A DNA stretch of 64,000 nt from positions 1-64,000 of the forward strand of contig NZ_SLXQ01000007.1 of the NCBI RefSeq assembly GCF_004340875.1, in the 5' to 3' direction. Shown in pieces: positions 17,302 through 27,009 of this stretch. Every line of letters begins with the position of its first letter. The stretch's first letter is position 1. The translations under genes were made by a program, and so were the position numbers. Under the pieces are notes generated by a model. It did no database searches. It was given only the letters and a program-made list of their open reading frames with translations, and had not been told where the DNA came from. Source of the DNA: Tamaricihabitans halophyticus (GTDB lineage: Bacteria; Actinomycetota; Actinomycetes; Mycobacteriales; Pseudonocardiaceae).

Positions 17302-18597
17302 ATGCGGAGCGATGCGGCGAGCGGTGAGTTCAGCCGACGGCCCCTCCCGAGCGAGGCGTTCACGGATGAAGCGACGTACCAGGACACCCGATTGCCCGTA
17401 GAGCAGGCCACCACCCTGATCCCGGATGCCTACACCGCGCCGGCGTTCTTCGAGATTGAACAACAGCGGGTTTTCGCGACCAGCTGGATCGCGGTGGGAT
17501 TTACCGAACAGGTGGCTGAGGTCGGACAGGTGATCGTCGCCGACGTGGCTGGGCGGTCGATCATCGTGACGCGTAACCGGCAGGGTGAGTTGCGTGCCTT
17601 GCACAATGTCTGCCGCCACCGTGGGACCCAACTTCTCGATGCCGGCGCCGACGTGCGACGCACCCGCAAGATCCGCTGCCCGTACCACAGTTGGACCTAC
17701 GATCTCGACGGACGCTGTCTCGGCACCCCGCTGTTCGAAGGTTCCGACATCCCGGAGGACCAGCAGGGTGTCTTCGACATGTCCGCGGTACGGGGCTTCG
17801 ACAAAGCCGACTACGGGCTGCTGCCGGCGCGCGTCGAGTCCTGGGGGTTCCTTGTCTTCGTCAACCTCGATCTGGGCGCGGAGCCGCTGACCGAACAACT
17901 CGGCGACCTACCCGAGCGGTTTGCCGACTACCGGCTGGCGGAATGGCGTGTGCAGCGTCGTCAACGTTATGACGTGGCAGCCAACTACAAACTCGTCGGC
18001 GAGAACTTCATGGAGTACTACCACCTTCCATGGGTGCACCCCGAACTCATTCGGGTCTCCCGGCTCGAGGATCACTACCGATGGCAGGGCAGGGGGATGT
18101 ACACCGGAATGTGCACCACGCCCATCTCGCGGAATACCGACGCGGGCGGCTGGCAGGGATTGCCGCCCATGTCCGGCCTCGGAGCGGCTGATGCCAACGC
18201 TGGTCGATTCGTCTGGCTGTTCCCGAACACAGCCATCGTGGTGCTGCCGAATCATGCGTTCGTCCTGCGCGCCGAGGCATCCGGGCCGGACCGGACAGTT
18301 GAGGATGCGGTGATTCTGACGCATCCGGAAAGCGTTGCTGGCGCGGACGCCGAAGCGAACCTGGAACAGCTGGCGGGATTCTGGGATCTGGTCAACCGTC
18401 AGGATCTGGAGATCGTTGAGCGGGTACAGCTCGGTCTTGCCAATTCGGGCTATACCGGAGGACGGATGTGTTACCGGTTCGAGGAACCGCTGCATCGGTT
18501 CCAGAACATGGTTATCGACCGGATGGTAGGGAAGTGGCGGGTACCGGATGGTGACGATGTCTCGATCACGCGGATGTTCCCGTCCGCAGGGGCATAA
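17302..18597 (+). CDS. Rieske non-heme iron oxygenase, alpha subunit
   Basis: A 431-residue oxygenase of the aromatic-ring-hydroxylating/choline-monooxygenase-like class. The Rieske cluster ligands are Cys104-x-His106 (NVCRHRG) and Cys126-x2-His129 (RCPYHSWTYD). The mononuclear iron site has His241 and His246 in ENFMEYYHLPWVHPEL, with an acidic ligand expected in NRQDLEIVE. The ENFMEYYHLPWVHP segment resembles enzymes acting on quaternary amines or carnitine, but this is not decisive. A frame opens at GTG 17290; ATG 17302 is preferred because GTGGAG lies 6 bases upstream. A reductase gene is not adjacent. The divergent LysR is the likely regulator. Confidence 0.88.
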   Translation: MRSDAASGEFSRRPLPSEAFTDEATYQDTRLPVEQATTLIPDAYTAPAFFEIEQQRVFATSWIAVGFTEQVAEVGQVIVADVAGRSIIVTRNRQGELRALHNVCRHRGTQLLDAGADVRRTRKIRCPYHSWTYDLDGRCLGTPLFEGSDIPEDQQGVFDMSAVRGFDKADYGLLPARVESWGFLVFVNLDLGAEPLTEQLGDLPERFADYRLAEWRVQRRQRYDVAANYKLVGENFMEYYHLPWVHPELIRVSRLEDHYRWQGRGMYTGMCTTPISRNTDAGGWQGLPPMSGLGAADANAGRFVWLFPNTAIVVLPNHAFVLRAEASGPDRTVEDAVILTHPESVAGADAEANLEQLAGFWDLVNRQDLEIVERVQLGLANSGYTGGRMCYRFEEPLHRFQNMVIDRMVGKWRVPDGDDVSITRMFPSAGA

Positions 18598-18650
18598 CAC
18601 AGCCGGTTAATCGGGATGCGGGCGCGCGTGCGGTAGGGAATGATGCGCCA

Positions 18651-19409
18651 GTGACTGATACCTTCGATACCCTCGTTGCCGAGGCCTGTGCTGTTGATGT
18701 CAGTGGCTGGGACTTTTCCTGGTTGGACGGTCGGGCTACGGAACAGCGTCCGTCCTGGGGTTATCAGCAACAGATGAGCAGCCGGTTACCGTCTGTTTCG
18801 TCCGCTTTGGATATTCAGACCGGCGGCGGTGAAGTCCTCGCGGGTGCCGCGACATATCCCGCCACAATGGCCGCCACCGAATCCTGGCCACCGAATGTCG
18901 CGAAGGCGACGAAGCTGTTGGGGCCGCGCGGAGTGGTGGTGGTCGCTGATCCGGACGAGCCGCCGTTACCGTTCGCGGATGGTGCCTTCGACCTGGTGAC
19001 GAGCCGGCATCCGGCGAGCGTTTGGTGGCAGGAAATCGCCAGAGTGCTCAGCCCCGGCGGCACGTACCTGGCCCAGCATGTGGGGTCGGCCAGCATGTTC
19101 GAGCTGGTGGAGTACTTCCTCGGCCCGCAGCCGGAAGCCCGGCAGAAACGTCATCCCGATCTGGAAAGCGCCGAAGCGCGGGCAGCGGGGCTGAACATCG
19201 TCGACATCCGACAGGAACGCCTACGGGTGGAGTTCTTCGATATCGGCGCGGTTGTCTATTTCCTCCGCAAGGTGATCTGGACGGTTCCGGGGTTCACCAC
19301 GGACGCCTACCGTGACGAGTTGTATGCGATGCACCAGCGTATTGAGTCCGAGGGCGCGTTCATCGCGCACTCCTCGCGGACGCTGATCGAGGCGCGTAAG
19401 CCCGGCTAG
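18651..19409 (+). CDS. Class I SAM-dependent methyltransferase
   Basis: A 252-residue methyltransferase. The glycine-rich motif I is SALDIQTGGGEVLAG (about residues 49-63). An acidic post-I region, PLPFADGAFDLVTSRH (about 104-119) and VLSPGGTYLAQHVG (about 131-144) complete the fold. The start is GTG 18651. It lies 53 bases after the Rieske gene on the same strand and may be co-transcribed. The substrate is unknown. Confidence 0.82.
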   Translation: MTDTFDTLVAEACAVDVSGWDFSWLDGRATEQRPSWGYQQQMSSRLPSVSSALDIQTGGGEVLAGAATYPATMAATESWPPNVAKATKLLGPRGVVVVADPDEPPLPFADGAFDLVTSRHPASVWWQEIARVLSPGGTYLAQHVGSASMFELVEYFLGPQPEARQKRHPDLESAEARAAGLNIVDIRQERLRVEFFDIGAVVYFLRKVIWTVPGFTTDAYRDELYAMHQRIESEGAFIAHSSRTLIEARKPG

Positions 19410-19435
19410 CGACGAAGCGGTGCCCGCCTGGCCGG

Positions 19436-19768
19436 TCAGCGGCCAGTCAGCACCACCCGGTTGCCATCCGGATCGGTGAGCTGCAGGATACGAGCCCCGC
19501 CGCCGGCCTGCGGTCCGCCATGCTTGATGCCCACGTCGGTCGCATGCGCGGCGGCGTCGTCGAGATCCGTTTCGTCGAGCACCACCGACGAGTGTCCGGC
19601 GCGGGCGGGCTCGGACCACACCTGCACGCCGAACGTATCGCCGAGGTGCCACTCGATAAGCCCGGCCATCGGACGAGCATCGGGTCCGCGGCCGAAGAGG
19701 CGGGTGTACCAATCCTCGGCCTGGCCCAGCTCACTGACCGTGCAGTTGGCGAGTACGCGGCGGATCAT
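19436..19768 (-). CDS. Small glyoxalase/VOC-fold protein
   Basis: This 110-residue single VOC module has ANCTVSELGQAEDWYTRLFGR at the front and ILQLTDPDGNRVVLTG at the end, the usual half-site pattern. It probably dimerises to complete the fold. It is convergent with the methyltransferase gene. A 6-bp hairpin stem (CTGGCC/GGCCAG, 19428-19446) lies over its 3' end and may act as a terminator. No catalytic role can be assigned; antibiotic-binding or isomerase members exist. Confidence 0.8.
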   Translation of the reverse strand: MIRRVLANCTVSELGQAEDWYTRLFGRGPDARPMAGLIEWHLGDTFGVQVWSEPARAGHSSVVLDETDLDDAAAHATDVGIKHGGPQAGGGARILQLTDPDGNRVVLTGR

Positions 19769-19856
19769 CGCAACTCCTCAAGTCCTCATCGACACCATCA
19801 CCGTACCGCCGGGCACGGTTGTGGCCGACCCGCGCACTCCCCACACCAGCTGCCGG

Positions 19857-22800
19857 CTAGTCGCCGGGCACCTTCTTCATACCGTGCTCGATGGCTTCGA
19901 TAATGCGCGGTCGCAGGTCCGCGGTACTGACGATCGCGTCGACGGAGCCAACCTCCACCGCGCGTTGGATACTGTGTACCTGGTCGAACTCGGCCGCGAC
20001 CTCGCCGAGTTTCTCCGCGCGGACCGCCGACTGCACCTCGGCCAGTTTGCTGTTCAGCGCCGCTCGTTCGGCACCGCTGGCCGCCGCATGCTGGGTCTGT
20101 AGTTCGGTAACCCGCGGATCGTTCGCGGTGCGGTTGTTGACATCACCCGAGAACACCACCGCCGCCGCCGGTGCACCGCCGAGCACCGAGGCAAAGGACC
20201 CTTCGAGCGCCAGTACGGTCATATTCGGGTTGAGCGCCTTGGAGAACACCACGAAAGCCCCGCCGTGGTACCGCGAGATCACGCAGAACACGATCGGCCC
20301 TTCGAAGTTCACGATCGCCCGGCCGATCTCCGCGCCGTACTCCAGTTGCAGCTTGCGCAACGACTCCGGCGAACCGTCGAATCCGGACAGATTGGCCAGC
20401 ACTACCAGCGGCCGGTTACCGGAAGCCGTGTTGATCGCGCGGGCCGTCTTCTTCGACGACCGGGGAAACAGGGTCCCCGCGGTGTAGGCATCGGGCCCGT
20501 CGGTGGGCGGAAAGCCGCGACGGGGTACCGACTTCGACTCGATGCCGACGAGGCAGACTGGCCAGCCGCCGATGTGCACGTCCTGCACCGCGGAAGTGTC
20601 GGCATCGGCCATTCCCGCCCAGCGTTCCAGCACCGGATGGTCCTGATCGGACAGCGCCCGCATGACCGTGCGAATGTCGAACGGCTTCTTCCTGTCCGGG
20701 TTGTGCTCGGCCGAGAAGATCTGGCCGACCGTGTTGAAGTCGCTTCCCGCGTCCGTATGCGGATAATCCGAGACGTCGCGGTCGGCCGGGTCGTTGGTAC
20801 TCGCCCTGCGCGGCGTGTGTTCGCCCGGCATGACGTAGGTGTGGTCGTAATGCGTCATCAGCACATCGCGGGCCGCCGGGAGGTTGGGGGCCCAGTACTG
20901 AGCCTGACCGTTGGGGCCCATGACCCGGTCGTACCCGCCGATGCCGAAGTTGTCCTCGGCGGAAACCCCGCCGGAGAAGTCCAGCGACTGCTTTCCAGTC
21001 AGCACCATCGCCGAGTCCGGCGTCATCACGAGAATGCCCTTGGTGTGCATGAGCATCGTCGCTTCGGCGTTCCAGTATGGCTGGGCGCCGACGTTGATCC
21101 CGGCGACCACGATATTGATCTCACCGCCGGCTTGGGTGAACGTCACGATCCGCTTGAGCGCGGCGGCAACCCAGTCCATGTTCTCGGTACCCGAGGACAT
21201 GGAGATCCGCGCGCCGGCGGAGAGCGCGAACCACTCCAGCGGCACAGCCATCCGTTCGGCGAGGTCGAGCGCCGCGATCACCCGCGTGCATTCGGGCTCG
21301 GAGAGCGCGCCGAGCGCCTTCGTCGGGTCGCCGAGCAGTACGACTCGGGTGACACCTTCCGGATGCTGTTGCGTGGGCGTGGATACGACACCGCAGACGA
21401 TCGCCGCGGAGTTGTTGCCCTTTGGTCGCTCGACCGGGGTGAGTACGCCGTGTTCATCGAGATCGTGCTCGACGAAGCTGCCTGTGGATCCTGCCAGCAG
21501 ATCGGTCAGTTCGTACGGGTAGGTCGTGCCGCGCCGCGCCGCCCGCTGCACCTTCTGGCCGTAGTCATCGAGCGGGCGGACGGGCTCGGTTGGCGGTTCG
21601 CCAACATGCAGCCGTGCGCCGTGCTCGGCGGTCAAGCCGATGCGGACGGACACCTCGGTGAGCTCCCCGTCCGCGGTGCGTTGGCGGGCGAGGAACTGTA
21701 CTTCCTCCAGGCCGGCACCCGTGGTTGTCGGCAAGATTCGCTGCACCAGCATGTTGAGTTCATTGGCGGTCAGTTCGGTCGACGGCCAGACATACATCAT
21801 GATCCGGTTGGTGGCGAACCGCTTGTTCTGCGGGCGTTGCGCCTGGATATTGCGGATCGCGTCAATGCAGACATTAACCGCTTCCTCTACCGCCGGTAGC
21901 GCGACCAGTCGACCATCCGCCTCGCGCAGCGGTGTCAGGTCGCGGACCTGGCCCATCGCGAAGAGCCGTTCATCCGCGGGGTTGCTGCGCGCGACCGCCT
22001 TGAACAGGTAGATCTCCTCGTCCGCGGACGGCAGCCTGGTGAGCTCGAACTCCCGGAGCCGCTGCAATTGGAGGCGTTGCGCGATCTGCGGATGCAGCCC
22101 TCGGATCAGCCGATCCTCGGTGAAGTCCGTCCCACCAGAGCCGCCGTCGCCCGAACGGAAGGTGAAGTGATGATGCATCACGGCGCCGCTGGTTCCCGCC
22201 ACCGTGGTGGTGATCCGCCGGACGTCGGAGGGCACCGCCTGTTCGGCGAGAAGTTCGCCGAGCCGAACGGCCATCGCATCGGCATCTGGTTGGTCGTCCC
22301 AGGTTACGTAGAGATCGGCCACAACACCGCGTTCCGGCGCGTCGCCGGCGAATCCGCCGATCGCGCCGATCGCCTTCGGCAACGCGGCGATGTCCACCGC
22401 CGTGGTGATGACGCGGGTGATGCCACGGGTTCCCGAATGCGTGGCGGTGACGAACTGGCAGCCATTCGTGGTCGACGAGGCGACCTCGGACAAACCGCGG
22501 TTGCCGTAGTAACGGCGAGTCAGCACTTCGAGCAGCGGTGCGTGATCGCGATCCGCTCGGCCGATCCGCTGGCCGATCAGCCGGACGAGCGGTTCCGAGT
22601 TGGCAACCAGCGCCTGGATTCGCTCGTCTCGATCCGGCGTGTCCGGATGTTGGTCGAGGTAACGCAGCTCGCCGCGCACCGCGGCATATACCTGGGCGCG
22701 ATTGCGGCGCAACAGCGGCTGAGCGAACCAGCGGAAGACCACGCCGCGGGCGAGGTCAGATACCGCGGGAAAGCGCACCTGGGTCGCCTCGATCACGTGT

Positions 22801-25370
22801 TCCAGGGCGAGTCCAGCGCGTTCGCTGAGTGCCTCGACTGGCGGGGCGCCGGCCAACCACTGGCGAAGTAGCTCCAGCACCACCGCGACGTCGCTGGACA
22901 TGCGCTGCTGGGCGAGAAAGATCCGGAATACCGCGGCTTCCAGCTCGGGCGTGCGATCAAGGCCAGCGACCTCGTAGTGCCGCAGCATCTGCCGCAGCTT
23001 CGTCTGAAACACGTCGGGAAGGCCCGCGCGATCCGCGTCGAGGCTCTGCAGATAGCTGTGGAAGTACTCCCGCGGACTGTGTACCGGGCTCGCCGGTTCG
23101 TTGTCGAGTTCCCCCGCCGGCTTGTTCCGGCTCAACTCGGCGAGATCCGCGAATACGGTGAGTAGATCAAGTTCGCCCTCGACGGGCCGTCCGTCGAGTT
23201 CGGATCGTGCTGCCAGGTAGTCGGCGAGTATCCGGTTTCGCTCCGGCTGGTCGATATCGAAACCGAGTAGTGCGCCGCGCAGCTGGTGTAGGCCCTGCTC
23301 GACCTGCCGGGTGGTGTCCACGATCGACGACATCGCGGGCAGATCGATGTGGACGGTGTCGGTGACTCCGGCATCCTCGTCCGCACCGTCGTCGTCGGCG
23401 ACCGGCTCCAACCGCATCAGTGGAGCGCCGGTTTCGACCTGGCTGCCCACCGACACCGGGCATTCCCTAATTCGGGCACGGAACGGAGCGCGCAGCACCG
23501 TTTCCATTTTCATGCTTTCCAGTACCAGGATCGGCGCGCCCGACTCAACCTCGGCACCGACTTCGAGTGGCGTCGCGACGACCAGTGCGGGAGCTGGTGA
23601 GCGGATGACGCCGCCCTCGTCTCGGCTGATCCGGTGCGTGACTCCATCGACTTCAACCAGATGGATCGGTCCGTGGGTGGCCGAGACGATCCGGAACCGC
23701 AGGTCGTTGACCAGCAGTTGAGCACAATGCTGGTCGAAGCGGTCCAACGTTACTTCCGCTGGGTAAGTGTGCTCGCCGACCGCGACACTCACCTGAAACC
23801 GTTTCTGGCCGACCCTGGCCACCCGTACCCGGTAGCCAACTCCCCGAAGTTTGAGATCCAACGGCCGACCGACCTCGTGCTGAACCTGGGGTCGGCCGCC
23901 GTGCGCCGTGGACAGTAGACGTTGCCGACTCACGTCTTCTTCGTCCTGGTAGGCCTCAATGGCGGCGGTGACCAGTGCGACACCCGAGTTCTTGTGCGCG
24001 ACCAGGCGGCCCTCGGTGCGCGCGCGGTCGATCCAGCCGGTGTCCGCGGTGGCATCCACGACCTCCGGTTGATCGAGGAGGTCGAGGACGAAGCTCTTGT
24101 TCGTCGTGCCGCCGTCGATGATCACGGTGGTCTCGGCCATGGCGCGGCGCAGGCGCCCGAGCGCCTGATTCCGGTCACGGCCGTAGGCGATGATCTTCGC
24201 GATCATCGAGTCGAAGTCGGCGGGAATGCGGTCCCCTTCGCTGACCCCGGTGTCCACCCGGATGCCGGGACCGGCTGGCAACATCAGGCGGGCGATACGG
24301 CCAGGGGCCGGTGCGAAATCGCGATCTGGGTCTTCGGCGTTGAGTCGTGCTTCGACCGCATGGCCCGACTCGGCGGGACGATCGCCCGTGAGTGGTTCGC
24401 CGCTTGCCACCTGTAGCTGTAGCCGAACGAGATCGGTACCGGTGGTGATCTCGGTGATCGGATGCTCGACTTGCAGGCGGGTGTTGACTTCGAGGAAGGC
24501 GAAGAGTCGCTCGCCAGGGTGGTAGAGGAATTCCACGGTGCAGGCGCCACGGTAGCCGACGGCGACGGCGAGCCGTTCGGCTGACGTTTTCACGTCGGCG
24601 ACCTGCTCGGGATTCAGTACCGGCGAGGCGGATTCTTCGATGATCTTCTGGTTACGTCGTTGCACCGAGCAGTCCCGAACTCCGAGTGCCCACGCGGTGC
24701 CCTCGCCGTCGGCGATCACCTGTACCTCGACATGGCGAGCGCCCGTTACCAAGCGTTCGAGGAAGACCACCCCGGACCCAAAGGCACGCAGTGCTTCCTG
24801 GCTGGTCCGTTCGTAGGCATCAGTGAGGTCCTCTTTCGAGGACACCATTCGGATTCCGCGACCGCCACCGCCCGCGGTCGCCTTGAGCATCAACGGGTAG
24901 CCGATATTGTCGCCGGCGCGCAGGGCGTCCTCGAGCGTGCTGACTTCGCCACGGCTCCACGGCGCGACCGGTACGCCGACCTCCTCGGCGATCAGCTTCG
25001 CCCCGATCTTGTCGCCGAGCTTGCGCATCGCTTCGGCGCTCGGCCCGACGAAGGTGACTCCGATTCGGCCGCACAGTTCGGCGAACGCGGGGTCCTCGGC
25101 GACGAACCCCCACCCGACCCAGGCGGCATCGGCTTCGGTCTCCAGCAGTGCCCGTTCCAGGACGGCGTAGTCGAGGTAGGGGCGAGCCGAAGCGGCTCCC
25201 AGAAAATACGCGACGTCTGCCTCGCGGACGAAGGTCGCGTTGCGGTCGGCGTCCGTGTAGAGCGCGATCGTCTCGATCCGCGTTCCGGTTTCCGCCGAAA
25301 GATCCCGGACGGCGTGGATGAGCCGCATCGCGGCCTCTCCGCGGTTGACGATCGCGACACGACTGAACAC
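19857..25370 (-). CDS. Single-chain acetyl/acyl-CoA carboxylase (BC-BCCP-central-CT)
   Basis: This 1,837-residue multidomain biotin carboxylase has the domain order of eukaryotic acetyl-CoA carboxylase. Biotin carboxylase: about residues 1-470 (VAIVNRGEAAMRL; ATP-grasp loop KATAGGGGRGIRMV; EVNTRLQVEHPITE). BCCP: the biotin attachment site is ESMKME with Lys621. A central helical region (about 690-1200) is followed by a two-part carboxyltransferase (about 1280-1830; SAGARISMSSGTENMDW, LSGFDGSPESLRKLQLEYG, ASVLGGAPAAAVVF). It would carboxylate acetyl-CoA or another acyl-CoA to malonyl-type products. Start GTG 25370 has GGGAGG 8 bases upstream. The frame extends further upstream but the family N-terminus starts here. 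It has no accA/accD neighbour. Confidence 0.9.
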   Translation of the reverse strand: MFSRVAIVNRGEAAMRLIHAVRDLSAETGTRIETIALYTDADRNATFVREADVAYFLGAASARPYLDYAVLERALLETEADAAWVGWGFVAEDPAFAELCGRIGVTFVGPSAEAMRKLGDKIGAKLIAEEVGVPVAPWSRGEVSTLEDALRAGDNIGYPLMLKATAGGGGRGIRMVSSKEDLTDAYERTSQEALRAFGSGVVFLERLVTGARHVEVQVIADGEGTAWALGVRDCSVQRRNQKIIEESASPVLNPEQVADVKTSAERLAVAVGYRGACTVEFLYHPGERLFAFLEVNTRLQVEHPITEITTGTDLVRLQLQVASGEPLTGDRPAESGHAVEARLNAEDPDRDFAPAPGRIARLMLPAGPGIRVDTGVSEGDRIPADFDSMIAKIIAYGRDRNQALGRLRRAMAETTVIIDGGTTNKSFVLDLLDQPEVVDATADTGWIDRARTEGRLVAHKNSGVALVTAAIEAYQDEEDVSRQRLLSTAHGGRPQVQHEVGRPLDLKLRGVGYRVRVARVGQKRFQVSVAVGEHTYPAEVTLDRFDQHCAQLLVNDLRFRIVSATHGPIHLVEVDGVTHRISRDEGGVIRSPAPALVVATPLEVGAEVESGAPILVLESMKMETVLRAPFRARIRECPVSVGSQVETGAPLMRLEPVADDDGADEDAGVTDTVHIDLPAMSSIVDTTRQVEQGLHQLRGALLGFDIDQPERNRILADYLAARSELDGRPVEGELDLLTVFADLAELSRNKPAGELDNEPASPVHSPREYFHSYLQSLDADRAGLPDVFQTKLRQMLRHYEVAGLDRTPELEAAVFRIFLAQQRMSSDVAVVLELLRQWLAGAPPVEALSERAGLALEHVIEATQVRFPAVSDLARGVVFRWFAQPLLRRNRAQVYAAVRGELRYLDQHPDTPDRDERIQALVANSEPLVRLIGQRIGRADRDHAPLLEVLTRRYYGNRGLSEVASSTTNGCQFVTATHSGTRGITRVITTAVDIAALPKAIGAIGGFAGDAPERGVVADLYVTWDDQPDADAMAVRLGELLAEQAVPSDVRRITTTVAGTSGAVMHHHFTFRSGDGGSGGTDFTEDRLIRGLHPQIAQRLQLQRLREFELTRLPSADEEIYLFKAVARSNPADERLFAMGQVRDLTPLREADGRLVALPAVEEAVNVCIDAIRNIQAQRPQNKRFATNRIMMYVWPSTELTANELNMLVQRILPTTTGAGLEEVQFLARQRTADGELTEVSVRIGLTAEHGARLHVGEPPTEPVRPLDDYGQKVQRAARRGTTYPYELTDLLAGSTGSFVEHDLDEHGVLTPVERPKGNNSAAIVCGVVSTPTQQHPEGVTRVVLLGDPTKALGALSEPECTRVIAALDLAERMAVPLEWFALSAGARISMSSGTENMDWVAAALKRIVTFTQAGGEINIVVAGINVGAQPYWNAEATMLMHTKGILVMTPDSAMVLTGKQSLDFSGGVSAEDNFGIGGYDRVMGPNGQAQYWAPNLPAARDVLMTHYDHTYVMPGEHTPRRASTNDPADRDVSDYPHTDAGSDFNTVGQIFSAEHNPDRKKPFDIRTVMRALSDQDHPVLERWAGMADADTSAVQDVHIGGWPVCLVGIESKSVPRRGFPPTDGPDAYTAGTLFPRSSKKTARAINTASGNRPLVVLANLSGFDGSPESLRKLQLEYGAEIGRAIVNFEGPIVFCVISRYHGGAFVVFSKALNPNMTVLALEGSFASVLGGAPAAAVVFSGDVNNRTANDPRVTELQTQHAAASGAERAALNSKLAEVQSAVRAEKLGEVAAEFDQVHSIQRAVEVGSVDAIVSTADLRPRIIEAIEHGMKKVPGD

Positions 25371-25620
25371 CGGTGGAGCCTCCCAAGTACTCGGGCGATC
25401 ACGGCGGGGCCAGGGCATGCGGCCTCGCCGGTAGGTCTGTCCATACTTTGCTCGATTACCGCCGGGTACACCAATGTTCCGCATCGCGCATGGCGAAGCC
25501 TCTGAGTTGTCGGAACCCCACAAAAAGCGGACCGGGTGGCGCGGACCGGTAGCCATCTGATGCGAGGTCTACCACAAAGCGCGGGGAGTGCCCGATGAGG
25601 GTTACCTCAGGCGAGAAATG

Positions 25621-25638
25621 TGTATAACGACCTATACA
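25621..25638. promoter_or_regulatory. TGTATA-N6-TATACA dyad
   Basis: A perfect 6-base inverted repeat with a 6-base spacer lies about 110 bases upstream of the aminotransferase start, in otherwise GC-rich DNA. It is typical in size for a GntR/TetR/MarR-type operator, and -10-like TATAAC overlaps it. The role is inferred. Confidence 0.4.
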
Positions 25639-25728
25639 GTGCGGCGCTGTAGAGCGGCCAGCGCCACGTCATGCGGGTCGCGTCGACGCGCCCCCGTCAA
25701 TCGCCTGGAAAGCAACCCCTTGCCTACA

Positions 25729-25742
25729 CTGAAGCGCTTCAG
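25729..25742. promoter_or_regulatory. 14-bp perfect palindrome CTGAAGCGCTTCAG
   Basis: This perfect palindrome has a central CG step, as LacI-family operators do, and ends 7 bases before the proposed GTG start. It could act as an operator or as a hairpin in the leader. No LacI-type regulator gene is seen in this window. Confidence 0.4.
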
Positions 25743-25749
25743 ATACCGT

Positions 25750-27009
25750 GTGCCGGTGATCAGTGAAGCGAAGGCGGCTCAGTCATTCGTGGTGCCCTAC
25801 AGTGGGGTGTCCAACCGGCTCGACGACACGGATATCGCGGCCGTAACGGCGGCGCTCGCGCAGGACACCTTGGCGATCGGGCCATGCAACGCGGAGTTCG
25901 AGCGGCGGTTCGGTGCGGTGGTCGGCGCCAAGCACGTGCAGGCGACGAGTTCCTGTACGACCGCGCTTTTCCTTGCCGCGCAAGCCCTTGAACTCGCCGA
26001 AGGCGATGAGGTCATCACCACGCCACAGACCTTCTGGGTGACGACGTGGCCACTACAGGCGCGGGGCTGTGTAATCAGGTTCGCCGATATTGACCCGAAC
26101 AGTTTGACGATCGATCCGGCCACGATCGAACCGTTGATCACCGAGCGAACCAAGTCGATCTGGGTCGTGCACCATGGCGGGCAGGCTGCGGATATGGATC
26201 CGATCATGGAAATTGCTCGTCGCCACGGGTTGACGGTGGTCGAGGACTGCGCACATGTTCCCGGCGGCACATACCGCGATCGGCGCGTGGGGGCCATCGG
26301 TGACATCGGCTGTTTCAGTTTTCATTCGCTGAAGAACATGACGACCGGCGAGGGCGGAGCCTTCGTGACGAACAACGACCAGTACGCGGACAAGGCGCGT
26401 CATCTCGGCACCCTGCACGTGTGGGGCGAGCTGCACGAACGTCCAGACCCGCGAATCGGGCCCTACCGTCAACCGGAGTATTACCGGGACCCGCACGTTC
26501 GACGTTCGTACACTATGGACTACGTGGCAGGACGTTATCTGGTTGGCAACAACTACCGGATGAGCGAGCTGAGTGCGGCACTCGGTATCGCGCAGCTCGA
26601 CAAGCTGGATCGGTTGAATGACCGCCGGCGGGCGATCGCCGCGGAGCTCGACGCCGGACTGCGGGATGTGCCAGGAATTGAACTACAGTCCGAACGATCG
26701 TATGCCCGACACGTTTACCACCTTTACACGCTGTTCTATTGCCCAGACGTCGTTGGCGTGCCGAAGGACGATTTCATTCGGCGGTTACAGGAACACCACG
26801 GTGTCGAGATCATCCTGCGCTATTTTCCCATTCACCTGTTACCGGAGTTCCGAGCGCTCGGTTACAAGTACGGATCCTGCCCGGTTGCCGAGCGAACCTA
26901 CTTCGAACGCCAGGTTCAGCTGCCCATCTATCCGCATCTCACCGATGACCAGATTCAGCACATGATCAGGGCCGTGCGCGAGGCGGTCGCCACGCTGGGG
27001 GCAGCCTGA
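25750..27009 (+). CDS. DegT/DnrJ/EryC1/StrS-family PLP aminotransferase
   Basis: An aminotransferase of about 419 residues from the sugar/aminocyclitol class (fold type I). The PLP lysine is Lys195 in CFSFHSLKNMTTGEGGAF. VVEDCAHVPGG carries the Asp that contacts the pyridine nitrogen (the canonical motif is EDAAQ or EDCAHA). The protein contains RYFPIHLLPEFR and ends with LTDDQIQHMIRAVREAV. Members aminate keto-sugars or ketocyclitols. The family N-terminus begins near GTG 25750 or 25756; no clear ribosome binding site is visible. The stop overlaps the next SDR start by one base, so the two are coupled. No other sugar-nucleotide genes are adjacent. Confidence 0.85.
   Translation: MPVISEAKAAQSFVVPYSGVSNRLDDTDIAAVTAALAQDTLAIGPCNAEFERRFGAVVGAKHVQATSSCTTALFLAAQALELAEGDEVITTPQTFWVTTWPLQARGCVIRFADIDPNSLTIDPATIEPLITERTKSIWVVHHGGQAADMDPIMEIARRHGLTVVEDCAHVPGGTYRDRRVGAIGDIGCFSFHSLKNMTTGEGGAFVTNNDQYADKARHLGTLHVWGELHERPDPRIGPYRQPEYYRDPHVRRSYTMDYVAGRYLVGNNYRMSELSAALGIAQLDKLDRLNDRRRAIAAELDAGLRDVPGIELQSERSYARHVYHLYTLFYCPDVVGVPKDDFIRRLQEHHGVEIILRYFPIHLLPEFRALGYKYGSCPVAERTYFERQVQLPIYPHLTDDQIQHMIRAVREAVATLGAA

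Larger units (their letters stand above)
25371..25749. other. Intergenic region between carboxylase and aminotransferase genes
   Basis: This 379-base gap separates two divergent genes. It contains the carboxylase ribosome binding site, the TGTATA-N6-TATACA dyad (25621-25638) and the CTGAAGCGCTTCAG palindrome (25729-25742). The aminotransferase frame is open from 25588, but that extension is Arg/Cys-rich and unlike the family. I see no convincing gene in it. Confidence 0.5.

Noticed and set aside
20265-21899. A 544-codon plus-strand frame inside the carboxylase gene
   Set aside because: It is antisense to conserved carboxyltransferase sequence, is rich in Arg/Gly/His and has no domain; a GC-codon shadow.
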